Of a stretch of 34,765 nt of DNA, positions 1-8,374 are shown piece after piece. A program made the position numbers and the translations under genes. The DNA is from Sphingomonadaceae bacterium 3R27C6 (GTDB lineage Bacteria; Pseudomonadota; Alphaproteobacteria; Sphingomonadales; Sphingomonadaceae), in assembly GCA_005503215.1 (NCBI GenBank), contig SCNS01000031.1, positions 1 through 34,765 on the forward strand, in the 5' to 3' direction. The stretch's first letter is position 1, and each line of letters begins with the position of its first letter. The notes under the pieces are model-generated. The model was not told the origin of the DNA. It searched no databases and worked only from the letters and a program-made list of their open reading frames with translations.

Positions 1-27
1 GGCTGGTGCCGTTTGCGCTTTAGCGCG

Positions 28-441
28 TCAAACGTGCGCATTTTCGCAGTGACTATGGTCGCTGAGCGCCTCGATCACCCGGCAATCGGCGGCGATGCCG
101 CCACGGCAGCGCCCGATGATGCGCGCCAGTTCGTCGCGCAGCAGGCTGAGCTGCGTGATCTTTTCCTGGACCTGCTCCAGATGCCGCGTCGCGATGCGGT
201 CGGCCTCGTCGCACTCGCGTGTCGGATTGTCCGACAGGTCGAGTAGCGAGCGGATTTCCTCGATTGTGAAACCCAGATCGCGCGAATGGCGCACGAACGC
301 CAGCCGTGCCCGGTGCGCATCGCCATAGCTGCGGTAATTCGCGGCGGTACGACCCGGCGCGGGAAGCAGCCCGATGCGCTCATAATAGCGGATGGTTTCG
401 ATATTGGTCCCGGTCGCCCGTGACAGTTCGCCGATTTTCAT
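28..441 (-). CDS. MerR-family heavy-metal-responsive transcriptional regulator (CadR/PbrR/ZntR-like)
   Basis: A 137-residue cytoplasmic activator of the MerR family. The N-terminal winged helix-turn-helix (about residues 1-70) starts MKIGELSRAT and contains the family's IRYYERIGLL segment. A dimerisation helix follows (about 80-110). The metal-binding tail has Cys77, Cys112 and Cys120, close to the three-cysteine arrangement of CadR/PbrR (77, 112, 119), plus a terminal HSHC cluster (His129, His131, Cys132). This points to a soft divalent metal such as Cd, Pb or Zn; the exact metal cannot be read from sequence. It diverges from a cation efflux gene at 510, and the shared gap holds a MerR-type dyad, so it very probably activates that gene and may control its own transcription. 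The ribosome site before this start is weak. Confidence 0.9.
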   Translation of the reverse strand: MKIGELSRATGTNIETIRYYERIGLLPAPGRTAANYRSYGDAHRARLAFVRHSRDLGFTIEEIRSLLDLSDNPTRECDEADRIATRHLEQVQEKITQLSLLRDELARIIGRCRGGIAADCRVIEALSDHSHCENAHV

Positions 442-444
442 CGC

Positions 445-477
445 TTGACCCCGTAGTTGCTACAGGGTGCATATAGG
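445..477 (+). promoter_or_regulatory. MerR-type promoter/operator driving the cation transporter
   Basis: A near-perfect dyad lies at 448-468: left arm ACCCCGTAG, right arm CTACAGGGT, 3-base centre, one mismatch between the arms. A -35 box TTGACC (445-450) overlaps the left arm and a -10-like AT-rich element (CATATA or TATAGG, 470-477) follows. The spacer is therefore 19-21 bases. Such an overlong spacer spanned by the regulator's dyad is the hallmark of promoters that MerR proteins activate by DNA distortion. The arm sequences resemble known CadR/PbrR/ZntR operators. Confidence 0.85.
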
Positions 478-509
478 GTGCCGACTCGAAGATAACAGGA
501 GCTTTCGCA

Positions 510-1133
510 GTGGCCGATCAATGCTGTGCCGGCAAAAGCGGCAAGACCGCACTCAATGACCCCATATGGCGCCGCATCCTGTGGATCGCGCTGCTGATCA
601 ACGCCGCGATGTTCGGCGTCGAGATTGTCGCGGGCGTCGCGGCGGATTCGCGCGCGCTTCAGGCCGACGCGCTCGATTTCCTCGGCGACAGCGCCAATTA
701 TGCGATCAGCCTTGGCGTCGCGGGCATGGCGCTTGCGTGGCGCGCGCGCGCCGCACTGCTGAAGGCGGGGACGATGCTCGTCTTTGGCCTCTGGGTGTTC
801 GGATCGGCGGTCTGGGGCTTCATCACCGGATCGGCGCCGCATGCCGAGACGATGGGGCTGATCGGGGCGCTCGCGCTCGCCGCCAATGTCGCGGTCGCGC
901 TGATGCTCTATCGCTACCGCACCGGCGACGCGAACATGCGCTCGGTGTGGATCTGCTCGCGCAATGATGCGATCGGCAATATCGCGGTGATGGGCGCGGC
1001 GCTCGGCGTCTTCGGCACGGGGCGTAGCTGGCCCGACCTTGCGGTCGCGGCGATCATGGCCGCGCTCGCGATCTGGGGCAGCATCGAAGTGTTCCGGCAG
1101 GCGCGCGGCGAACTCGCCGCCACGCCTGCCTAG
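510..1133 (+). CDS. Short cation diffusion facilitator-like efflux transporter
   Basis: A 207-residue inner-membrane protein with about six transmembrane helices, related to the cation diffusion facilitator family. The first metal-site motif in helix 2 is present (Asp56 and Asp60 in DALDFLGDSANY). At the second site, in helix 5, the sequence is CSRNDAIGN, so Cys149 and Asp153 stand where classic CDF proteins such as YiiP have His and Asp. The protein stops after helix 6 and lacks the cytoplasmic C-terminal domain of about 90 residues found in full-length CDFs. The N-terminus carries a CC pair (Cys5-Cys6). The start is GTG at 510, chosen because AGGAG (497-501) lies 8 bases upstream. It is controlled by the adjacent MerR operator and ends 4 bases from the convergent rhaT gene. 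Likely role: heavy-metal export. Confidence 0.85.
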   Translation: MADQCCAGKSGKTALNDPIWRRILWIALLINAAMFGVEIVAGVAADSRALQADALDFLGDSANYAISLGVAGMALAWRARAALLKAGTMLVFGLWVFGSAVWGFITGSAPHAETMGLIGALALAANVAVALMLYRYRTGDANMRSVWICSRNDAIGNIAVMGAALGVFGTGRSWPDLAVAAIMAALAIWGSIEVFRQARGELAATPA

Positions 1134-1137
1134 AACT

Positions 1138-2196
1138 CTACGCCAGGCTGTTGCCGAGGCCGATCACGACCGTCGAGGCCATCAGCACCGCGATCCCCAG
1201 CCACACCAGCGCGCGCGTGCGCTGGCCCGCGGGCGCCCATTCCTTGAGCGCGAAACCCCAGAGCGTCGAGAAAAGGATGATGCTCGCCATGTGCAGCGTC
1301 CAGCTCGAAAAGCCGAAGCGCCCCATCTGGCTTTCGCCCATCGTGTAGAAGAAGAACTGGAAATACCACAAAGTCCCGCCGAGCGCCGCGAACCCATAGT
1401 TGAGCGCGAGCGGCGGCTTTTCGGTCGCGCCGGGCGCGGTTTCGCCGGCGAACTGGCGGATGCTCCGGTTGCGCGCGATCAGGATGCCGCACCAGATGAG
1501 GTTGGTCGTGAGCCCGCCGAGCAGCACGACGCAGAGCACGGGTAGGCCCTGCCACAGCGGATCGGTCCCCGCCGCCAATGTCAGCTCGCGGATCGGCGCG
1601 CCGGCGTCGAGGCCCCATGCAAAGCAGCCCGACATGATGCCGGAGAAGACCGCGATCGCGAGGCCCTTGCGCAAGTCGAACTCGGACGCGTCGCGCGCCG
1701 CGCCGCTGCCCATCTCGCGCTCCTTGCGGCGCCCGGCCTGCGCGACGATGCCGATCCCTGCAAGCGTGATCGCGATGCCGAGGAACACCGTCTGCCCGCT
1801 GCTTGTCGCGAAAAGCTCGCCCAGCGTTCCGCGAAAGATCGGCGGCCCCATCGTCCCGATGACGGTCGTCAGCCCGAGCGCGACCGCCATGCCGAGCGAC
1901 AGCCCGAGGTAGCGCATCGTGAGCCCGAAGGTCAGCCCGCCAAGCCCCCACATCGCGCCCCAAAACCAGCACCAGAACCAGATATCGCCCGGCGTGCGGC
2001 TGAGCACGCCGATCAGGTCGTGCGTCTGGATCGACGCGAACAGCCACGGCGCAATGAGCCACGAGAAGATGCCGCCGGTGATCCAGAAAATCTCCCACGA
2101 CCAGGCGCGGATGCGCTTGTACGGCACATAGAAGCTCGCCGACGACAGGCCGCCCAGCCAGTGAAAGAACACGCCAAGCAGTGGGTTCGCATCCAT
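1138..2196 (-). CDS. rhaT: L-rhamnose/proton symporter
   Basis: A 352-residue inner-membrane sugar transporter of the RhaT family (Escherichia coli RhaT is 344 residues). The N-terminus MDANPLLGVFFHWLGG and the following conserved stretch with YVPYKRIRAWSWE are characteristic of RhaT, and about ten hydrophobic helices are visible, one of them followed by TVIGTMGPPI. The open frame continues upstream to 2652, but the real start is ATG at 2196: it follows a strong GAGGGGAG ribosome site and the reading upstream is only the antisense-frame shadow of lldD. It is the last gene of the leftward operon kinase-lldD-rhaT and imports free L-rhamnose into the cytoplasm, where the isomerase, kinase and aldolase encoded nearby act. 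Confidence 0.93.
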   Translation of the reverse strand: MDANPLLGVFFHWLGGLSSASFYVPYKRIRAWSWEIFWITGGIFSWLIAPWLFASIQTHDLIGVLSRTPGDIWFWCWFWGAMWGLGGLTFGLTMRYLGLSLGMAVALGLTTVIGTMGPPIFRGTLGELFATSSGQTVFLGIAITLAGIGIVAQAGRRKEREMGSGAARDASEFDLRKGLAIAVFSGIMSGCFAWGLDAGAPIRELTLAAGTDPLWQGLPVLCVVLLGGLTTNLIWCGILIARNRSIRQFAGETAPGATEKPPLALNYGFAALGGTLWYFQFFFYTMGESQMGRFGFSSWTLHMASIILFSTLWGFALKEWAPAGQRTRALVWLGIAVLMASTVVIGLGNSLA

Positions 2197-2216
2197 ATTC
2201 TTCTCCCCTCGTCGTA

Positions 2217-3358
2217 TCAGGCGGCTAGTGTCTCCGGCCCGATCCTGTCCACCCCGGTCACCCCGGTAAGCGCCATCGCGACGCGCATTTCGGCCTCGAT
2301 CAGGTCGAGCACATGACGCACGCCGCGTTCGCCGTCTGCGGTCAGCGCGAACGCCCAAGCGCGGCCGAGCAGCACGCCTCGCGCCCCGAGTGCGAGCATC
2401 CGCACGACGTCGAGCCCCGATCGTACCCCGCCGTCGGCCAGCACCGTCAGCCGGTCGCCGACCGCATCGGCGATCGCGGGCAGCGCGCGCGCGACCGACG
2501 GCACGCCGTCGAGCTGGCGTCCGCCATGGTTCGACACGATAATCCCGTCGACCCCCGCTTCGGCGGCGCGGCGCGCGTCGTCGGCATCCAAAATGCCCTT
2601 GATGACGATCGGTCCCTTCCAGTGCGCGCGCACGAAATCGAGGTCGGCCCACGTCACGCCCGGATCGAAATTATCCTTCATCCAGCCGAGGAATCCTCGA
2701 GCCCCGATTTCGGCCCGAGAAGCGGCGCGACATTGCCGAGCTGGTGCGGCCGGCCGTTGAGCCCCACGTCCCATGCCCAGCCGGGGCGGGCCATGGCCTG
2801 ACCCAAGCGCCGCGCCTGTCCGCGCCAGTTCGCGGCGCCCGAAAGCCCCGAACGGACATCGCGATAGCGCGCCCCGGGCAGCGGCATGTCGACGGTGAAC
2901 ACCAGCACCGGGCAGTTCGCTGCGCTCGCCTCGTCAAGCAGCGACCGCATGAAACCGCGGTCACGCACCATATAGAGCTGGAACCAGAAGGGCGTCGGCG
3001 AGCCGCGCGCGACCTCGGCGAGCGAGCAGGCCGACACCGTCGACAGCGTGAAGGGCACGCCCTTCGCCGCCGCGGCGCGCGCCGCCTGCACCTCGCCACG
3101 CCGTGCCGCCATCCCGGCAAGCCCGATCGGGCCGAGCGCGAGCGGCATCGCGAGTTGCTGGCCGAACAGGCTGGTCGACAGGTCGATCGCCGACACGTCT
3201 TTTAGCACCCGCTGGCGGAGCGAAATATCCTGCAGATCCTCGATATTCGCGCGCAATGTGCGTTCGGCATAGGAGCCGCCGTCGAAATATTCGAAGAGGA
3301 AATGCGGCAGGCGCCGCCGCGCGGCTTCGCGATAATCGCCGATCGATGCAGGTTTCAC
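2217..3358 (-). pseudogene. lldD: FMN-dependent L-lactate dehydrogenase, interrupted by a one-base frameshift
   Basis: The reading is intact from a GTG start at 3358 through ...GPKSGLED (residue 222) and then runs to a premature stop. The rest of the protein, beginning FLGWMKDNFD, continues in another frame to 2217. One missing base between 2693 and 2694 (GA|TTC in the coding strand) restores a single 380-residue protein; E. coli LldD has 396. Domain content is otherwise complete: the N-terminal DYREAARRRLP segment, FDGGSYAE, Lys254 in VIKG, and the catalytic SNHGGRQLDG with His278 and Arg281. The intact enzyme would oxidise L-lactate to pyruvate at the inner membrane and pass electrons to quinone, finishing the rhamnose pathway after L-lactaldehyde is oxidised. 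Its start overlaps the kinase stop by four bases (GTGA, 3355-3358). The break may be a real mutation or a sequencing error. Confidence 0.88.
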
Positions 3359-4773
3359 GCGGCTTCTTCCACCCGTTCGGCTTCGCGCCGCCAGCGGTCG
3401 CGATAGGGCGCGAGATCGACGTCGAGCGGCGCCACCAGTTCGAGCGGCTCGGCCGGCGGTAAAGCGGCGTCGAGCAGGCGGAGCGCGCCATAGGACACAT
3501 CGTTATGCGCCTTGCCGACATAGATGCGCAGGTCGGGGCGCAGCGCCGCGAGCGCGCGCACGAAAACCTGACCCTCGGCGAAGCGCCCTTCGATCAGCAG
3601 CCGTTCGCGGGTGCCGATCAGGCCCAGCGAGGCGTCGGTGACCAGCGCGGCATAGAGCGATACCGCGGCGCGGCGCGCGGCATGATCGTCGGGCCTTTTG
3701 ACCCAACGCCCGAGCCCGTGCGGAAAGGGGCCGAAGCCCGGCGCGAAGGTCGGCAACACCATCGCGCCGCTTGCGAGCACGTCGGGAAGCGCCGCGAGCA
3801 GGGCGGGCTGGTCGGCCGCGATATCGATCTGCCGCGTGTCGAGGCCGATCAGCGTCTCGATCTCGCGCCCGCCCATGAAGCGCGCCGACGGGATCGGTTT
3901 GCCGAACGCATCGACATTGATCAGGCAGTCGCGCGCCTCGTCGAGGCCGCTCGTATCGATCGAGGCGGCGTCTTTGGGCGATCGCATCGCAACGAACCAG
4001 GTGCCTGTCGACAGCACGGTCGATTCCCTGTCGGCAATCTCGGCAAAGGCGCGCGCCGCGAGCAGCGCGGCGTTCGAATCGTGCAGCCCGCAATGAACCT
4101 CGGTATCGGCGGGCAGGCCGGTGCGCTGGACCCATGCGGACGTCAGCGTGCCGAGCACTTCGCCGGCTCCGCGTAGCGGCGCGAGCCGCGCGGCCCATCC
4201 GCGCCGCTCGGCAAGTGCCGAAGGGGTTCCGGTCAGCGGGTTCCAGAGGTCGGTGTGACAGCCAAGGCTGGTCACCTCCGATGCGGCGACGCCGCAGAGC
4301 AGCCAGCTCCAATATTGCGCCCACGGCAGGATTTGCGTCCCGTGCGCAAGATCGGGATCGAGCGCCTCGAGCCGGAAGATCTGCGCGCCGAGGTTCAGGC
4401 CGTCAGGCAGGCAAGGCGAGCCGCTGTCCGAAAAGGCGTCGCGCTCGGCTTCGTAGCGCGCGCGCAGGTTCGCGGGCATCGCGTCTTCATAGTCGACGGG
4501 CGGGCAGGCGAGGCGGTCGCCGCGGATGATCGCCGCCGCGGCGCCATGCCCGACGGGGATGATCGCGCCGACATCGGCCAGTTTGGCAAAGTCGCGCAGT
4601 ACCTCGGCCACCCACGCTTCGATCCCCGCGGCGTCGAGCGCGACATAGGCGCCCGTTTCGACGCGCGCATTGGCGCGGACGCGGCGTTCGATCATCGTGC
4701 CATCGGCAGACCAAAGGCTCAGCTTTGCCAAGGTTTTCCCGCTATCGAGAACTATGGTTGCGCGACCCTTCAT
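3355..4773 (-). CDS. rhaB: FGGY-family carbohydrate kinase, probable L-rhamnulokinase
   Basis: A 472-residue cytoplasmic sugar kinase of the FGGY/actin-fold family. The N-terminal phosphate segment reads VLDSGKTLAKLSLW, with Asp10. The catalytic base is probably Asp232 in CGLHDSNAALL, followed by the nucleotide-site STGTW (255-259). It is similar in length to RhaB (489 in E. coli) but only distantly similar, so substrate assignment rests on context: it sits between the rhamnose transporter and the aldolase and isomerase genes. Expected reaction: L-rhamnulose plus ATP to L-rhamnulose 1-phosphate. The frame is open up to 4947, but ATG 4773 follows a good GGGAGAGGG ribosome site and begins at the conserved fold; the extension would cross the promoter. 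It is the first gene of the leftward operon. L-fuculose or L-xylulose kinase activity is a less likely alternative. Confidence 0.82.
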   Translation of the reverse strand: MKGRATIVLDSGKTLAKLSLWSADGTMIERRVRANARVETGAYVALDAAGIEAWVAEVLRDFAKLADVGAIIPVGHGAAAAIIRGDRLACPPVDYEDAMPANLRARYEAERDAFSDSGSPCLPDGLNLGAQIFRLEALDPDLAHGTQILPWAQYWSWLLCGVAASEVTSLGCHTDLWNPLTGTPSALAERRGWAARLAPLRGAGEVLGTLTSAWVQRTGLPADTEVHCGLHDSNAALLAARAFAEIADRESTVLSTGTWFVAMRSPKDAASIDTSGLDEARDCLINVDAFGKPIPSARFMGGREIETLIGLDTRQIDIAADQPALLAALPDVLASGAMVLPTFAPGFGPFPHGLGRWVKRPDDHAARRAAVSLYAALVTDASLGLIGTRERLLIEGRFAEGQVFVRALAALRPDLRIYVGKAHNDVSYGALRLLDAALPPAEPLELVAPLDVDLAPYRDRWRREAERVEEAA

Positions 4774-4888
4774 CCCTCTCCCTTTGCTTCGTTGCGACCG
4801 AATTTGATCGAACTTTATCGAAACTGATTGCAGAGCGCCAGCGATTTCGATACACATCCTCGCATAGTCGAAACAACGAGTTTCCTTC
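4774..4888. promoter_or_regulatory. Divergent control region between the kinase and rhaEW, candidate DeoR operators
   Basis: This 115-base gap is AT-richer than its surroundings. It contains two direct ATCGAA hexamers exactly ten bases apart (4807-4812 and 4817-4822), an inverted copy TTCGAT (4846-4851) and a variant GTCGAA (4867-4872). Such ATCGAA/TTCGAT elements resemble operators of DeoR-family repressors, and a DeoR-family gene closes this locus. GAATTTGATCG (4800-4810) recurs exactly at 9221-9231, upstream of the TonB receptor. TTCGAT also occurs before the DeoR gene itself (8318-8323). The operator assignment is inference; no -35/-10 pair is clear enough to call. Confidence 0.45.
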
Positions 4889-7003
4889 ATGCCCGATCTT
4901 ATGGACGTCACGCCCCGATCCAACGCCGCCGCGCTGCTATTCGTCATCCCGGCGAATCGCTGGTCGGACGAAGAGGCGCGGGGGAAGGCGCCCGAAGATC
5001 TGCTCCTCTATCGCTCGAACCGCCTCGGCTCGGACCTCACCGTGACCAATTTCGGCGGCGGCAACACCTCGGCCAAGCTCGATGCGCGCGACCCCCTTAC
5101 CGGCGAAACCGTACGGGTTTTGTGGGTGAAGGGATCGGGCGGCGATATCGGTTCGATGAAGCTCGATGGGTTTTCGACGCTCTATCAGGACAAGCTGCTC
5201 GGCCTCGAAAAACTCTATCGCGGGCTGGAGCATGAGGACGAGATGGTCGGCTACCTGCCGCACTGCACCTTCGCGCTCAATCCGCGCGCGGCGTCGATCG
5301 ATACGCCGCTCCATAGCTATCTGCCCTTTGCGCATGTCGACCATGTCCATCCCGACGCGATCATCGCGCTCGCCGCATCGAGCGAAGGCGAGGCCGCGAC
5401 CAAGGCGATCTGGGGCGGCGCGGTGGGCTGGCTGCCCTGGCAGCGCCCGGGCTTCGATCTCGGGCTGAAACTGCGCGATTATGTCGCCGCGCATCCGGGA
5501 CTGCGCGGGGTGATGCTCGCGGGGCATGGCATCATCTGCTGGGGTGACAGCGCCAAGGGCTGCTATGACAACACGATCGCGCTGATTGGCGACGCAGCGA
5601 ATTATCTGAACGCGAAGCTCGCCGATGGGCCGGCGTTCGGTGGCGAGGTTATCGCGCCGCTGCCAGCCGCCGACCGCGCATCCGCCGCCGCCAAGCTGAT
5701 GCCGTTGCTCCGCGGCCTGATGGGCGGGCGCCGCGTCGGGCATTTCGCCGACGATGCCGAAACGCTCGAATTCACCGGCAGCCGCGATTTCGCGAAGCTC
5801 GCCGCGATCGGCACCTCGTGCCCCGACCATTTCCTGCGCACCAAGATCGCGCCGCTCGTGCTTGACCCGGCGCGGATCGACGACGCTGCCTATCTCGCCG
5901 AGCGTATCGAGGCGTATCGCGCCGATTATGCCGCCTACTACCAGCGCTGCGCGCGGTCCAACTCGCCCGCGATGCGCGACCCCAATCCCGTCGTCGTGCT
6001 CGTTCCGGGCATCGGCCGGATGACCTTTGCGGGCGACAAGACGACCGCGCGGCTCGCGGGCGAATTCTATGCCAATGCGATCAACGTGATGCGCGGCGCC
6101 GAGGCGATCGGCGCCTATGTCGGGCTCGACGAACAGGAAGCGTTCGACATCGAATATTGGCTGCTCGAGGAAGCGAAGCTCCAGCGCATGCCCAAGCCGA
6201 AGCCGCTCGCGGGGCGCATCGCGCTCGTCACCGGCGGCGCAGGCGGGATCGGTGCCGCGACCGCCGAGCGCCTTGCCGCCGACGATGCGTGCGTGCTGCT
6301 CGTCGACCGCGACGCCGATGCGCTCTCCAAGGCGGCGCACGAACTCGAAGGCCGCTTCGGCCGCGACCGCATCCGCTCGGCGGTGTGCGACGTGACCGAC
6401 GAGGCGCAGGTCGCCGCCGCTTTTGCCGCCTGCGCGCGCGAATTCGGCGGGCTCGATATCCTCGTCGCCAATGCCGGCATCGCCTCGTCGGCGCCGATCG
6501 AGGAGACGACACTCGAGCTGTGGCAGCGCAATTACGACGTGCTCGCGCAGGGCTATTTCCTCACCGCGCGCGCGGCCTTCCCGCTGATGAAGGCGCAAGG
6601 CAGCGGCTCGATCGTCTTCATCGGGTCGAAGAACGGCATCGCCGCGGCGACCAACGCATCGGCTTATGCGTCGGCGAAAGCGGCGGCGTTGCATCTCGCG
6701 CGCTGCCTCGCGCTCGAAGGTGCGCCGTTCGGGATCCGCGTCAACACGGTCAATCCCGACGCGGTGATCAAGGGATCGCGCATCTGGGACGGCGACTGGC
6801 GCCGCGAACGCGCGGGCGCGCACGGGATCGATTCGGGCAGCGAGCTCGAGGAACATTATCGCAATCGCTCGATGCTCAAGCGCGACGTGCTGCCCGAGGA
6901 TGTCGCCGAAGCGGTCTATTTCCTCAGCAGCGATATGTCGGCAAAGTCGACCGGCAACATGATCAACGTCGACGCGGGCAACGCGCAAGCATTCACACGC
7001 TAA
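4889..7003 (+). CDS. rhaEW: Bifunctional L-rhamnulose-1-phosphate aldolase / L-lactaldehyde dehydrogenase
   Basis: A 704-residue two-domain cytoplasmic enzyme. Residues about 30-430 form a class II aldolase/adducin domain; candidate zinc ligands are His149, His152 and His154 in AHVDHVHPD and His213 in AGHG. Residues about 438-704 form a short-chain dehydrogenase with the cofactor motif TGGAGGIG (448-455), NAG (528-530), Ser580 and the catalytic Tyr593-xxx-Lys597 in YASAK. This fusion is the RhaEW type known from comparative studies of rhamnose pathways: the aldolase half splits rhamnulose 1-phosphate to DHAP and L-lactaldehyde, and the dehydrogenase half oxidises the lactaldehyde to L-lactate. 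The start at 4889 has a poor ribosome site; ATG at 4901 is a possible alternative. Isomerase follows after 15 bases. Confidence 0.92.
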   Translation: MPDLMDVTPRSNAAALLFVIPANRWSDEEARGKAPEDLLLYRSNRLGSDLTVTNFGGGNTSAKLDARDPLTGETVRVLWVKGSGGDIGSMKLDGFSTLYQDKLLGLEKLYRGLEHEDEMVGYLPHCTFALNPRAASIDTPLHSYLPFAHVDHVHPDAIIALAASSEGEAATKAIWGGAVGWLPWQRPGFDLGLKLRDYVAAHPGLRGVMLAGHGIICWGDSAKGCYDNTIALIGDAANYLNAKLADGPAFGGEVIAPLPAADRASAAAKLMPLLRGLMGGRRVGHFADDAETLEFTGSRDFAKLAAIGTSCPDHFLRTKIAPLVLDPARIDDAAYLAERIEAYRADYAAYYQRCARSNSPAMRDPNPVVVLVPGIGRMTFAGDKTTARLAGEFYANAINVMRGAEAIGAYVGLDEQEAFDIEYWLLEEAKLQRMPKPKPLAGRIALVTGGAGGIGAATAERLAADDACVLLVDRDADALSKAAHELEGRFGRDRIRSAVCDVTDEAQVAAAFAACAREFGGLDILVANAGIASSAPIEETTLELWQRNYDVLAQGYFLTARAAFPLMKAQGSGSIVFIGSKNGIAAATNASAYASAKAAALHLARCLALEGAPFGIRVNTVNPDAVIKGSRIWDGDWRRERAGAHGIDSGSELEEHYRNRSMLKRDVLPEDVAEAVYFLSSDMSAKSTGNMINVDAGNAQAFTR

Positions 7004-7018
7004 GGTACGGAGAGTTTT

Positions 7019-8314
7019 ATGGCTGGCGACCTGCCGCTCGCACAGGATGACATCGAGCGGCTGAACGCCGGTCTGACCGACGCGCTCGACGATGATTATG
7101 GTAGCCTCGGCCGCCAGCTCGGCCGCCGCGGCATCGACGTCGATGGCGTGAAGGCGAAGGTCGCGGGCTTCTCGGTCGCGGTGCCGAGCTGGGGCGCGGG
7201 GCGCGGCGGCACGCGCTTCGCCAAATTCCCGATTCCCGGCGAGCCGACGAACATCCACGAGAAGCTGGAGGATTGCGCGGTCATCCAGCAGCTCGGCCGC
7301 GCGACCCCGCGCGTCAGCCTGCATTTCCCGTGGGACAAGGTCAGCGACTATCGCGGTTTGCGCGAGGAAGCTGCGGCACTCGGCCTCGGTTTCGACGCGG
7401 TCAACAGCAACACCTTCCAGGACCAGCCGGGACAGGCGGTGAGCTACGCCACCGGCTCGCTCTCCTCGACGCGCGCCGAGGTGCGCGAGCAGGCGGTCGC
7501 GCATAACATCGAATGTATCGAGATCGGCAAGCAGCTCGGCGTCACCGACCTGACGGTGTGGGTCGGCGATGGCACCAATTTTCCGGGGCAGCAGGATCTG
7601 GGGCGTTCGCTCGACCGCTATCTCGATGCGGCGGCAGAAGTCTATGCCGCGCTGCCCGGCGACTGGCGGATGCTGATCGAGCACAAGATGTTCGAGCCCG
7701 CCTTCTACTCGACCGTGATTTCGGACTGGGGCAGCTCGATCCTCGTCGCGCAGGAGCTTGGCGACAAGGCGAAGTGCCTCGTCGATCTTGGCCACCACGC
7801 GCCGAATGTGAACATCGAGCAGATCGTTGCGCGGCTGCACCGCTTCGGAAAGCTTGGCGGATTCCACTTCAACGACAGCAAATATGGCGACGACGATCTC
7901 GACAGCGGCTCGATCAATCCGCACCAGCTGTTCCTCGTCTTCAACGAACTGATCGAGGCCGAGATGAACCCGCGCGGCGATTTCCGCCCCGCTTACATGA
8001 TCGACCAGTCGCACAATGTGACCGACCCGATCGAGAGCATGCTCTCGTCGGCCGAAGCGATCGTCGCGGCCTATGCCAAGGCGCTGCTCGTCGACCGTGA
8101 GGCGTTGCTCGCCGCGCAGGAAGCGAACGACACGATGATGGCGTTTCAGGCGCTGCGTGCCGCGTACCGCACCGACGTCACCCCGATCCTCGCGGCGGCG
8201 CGCGCCGAAGCGGGCGGGGCGATCGACACGATCGCGGCCTATCGTGCAAGCGGCTGGCGGGAACGCAAGGCGCAGGAACGCAAGGCTGCGGGAGCGGCTG
8301 CGGGGATCGTCTAA
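7019..8314 (+). CDS. rhaI: L-rhamnose isomerase (RhaI / Pseudomonas stutzeri type)
   Basis: A 431-residue cytoplasmic TIM-barrel isomerase, the same length as the P. stutzeri enzyme (about 430) and unlike E. coli RhaA. Probable metal ligands sit in recognisable segments: Glu221 (MLIEHKMFEP), Asp256 (CLVDLGHHAPN), His283 (GFHFNDS) and Asp291/Asp293 (YGDDDLD). It converts L-rhamnose to L-rhamnulose, the first cytoplasmic step, and such enzymes often accept other aldoses. The ATG is preceded by GGAGAG (7009-7014), and the gene lies 15 bases after rhaEW, so the two are almost certainly co-transcribed. The C-terminal tail is rich in Ala, Arg and Lys. Confidence 0.95.
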   Translation: MAGDLPLAQDDIERLNAGLTDALDDDYGSLGRQLGRRGIDVDGVKAKVAGFSVAVPSWGAGRGGTRFAKFPIPGEPTNIHEKLEDCAVIQQLGRATPRVSLHFPWDKVSDYRGLREEAAALGLGFDAVNSNTFQDQPGQAVSYATGSLSSTRAEVREQAVAHNIECIEIGKQLGVTDLTVWVGDGTNFPGQQDLGRSLDRYLDAAAEVYAALPGDWRMLIEHKMFEPAFYSTVISDWGSSILVAQELGDKAKCLVDLGHHAPNVNIEQIVARLHRFGKLGGFHFNDSKYGDDDLDSGSINPHQLFLVFNELIEAEMNPRGDFRPAYMIDQSHNVTDPIESMLSSAEAIVAAYAKALLVDREALLAAQEANDTMMAFQALRAAYRTDVTPILAAARAEAGGAIDTIAAYRASGWRERKAQERKAAGAAAGIV

Positions 8315-8374
8315 TCATTCGATTGCAACTCGGCGCAGGTCCGGTCAAATAGGCGCAATCAGACAGGGACCCCT

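Noticed and set aside
15..26. Small GCGC-TTTA-GCGC hairpin after the MerR gene as a terminator
   Set aside because: Only a 4-bp stem and no T-run on the relevant strand.
4774..4947. N-terminal extension of the kinase frame up to 4947
   Set aside because: The extension would run through the promoter region and into rhaEW, while ATG 4773 has a good ribosome site and begins at the conserved fold.
4937..8014. A 1025-codon open frame on the minus strand opposite rhaEW and rhaI
   Set aside because: It is a mirror of two strongly supported genes in high-GC DNA, is rich in Arg/Ala/Glu/Asp/Val as such shadows are, and shows no recognisable domain or ribosome site.
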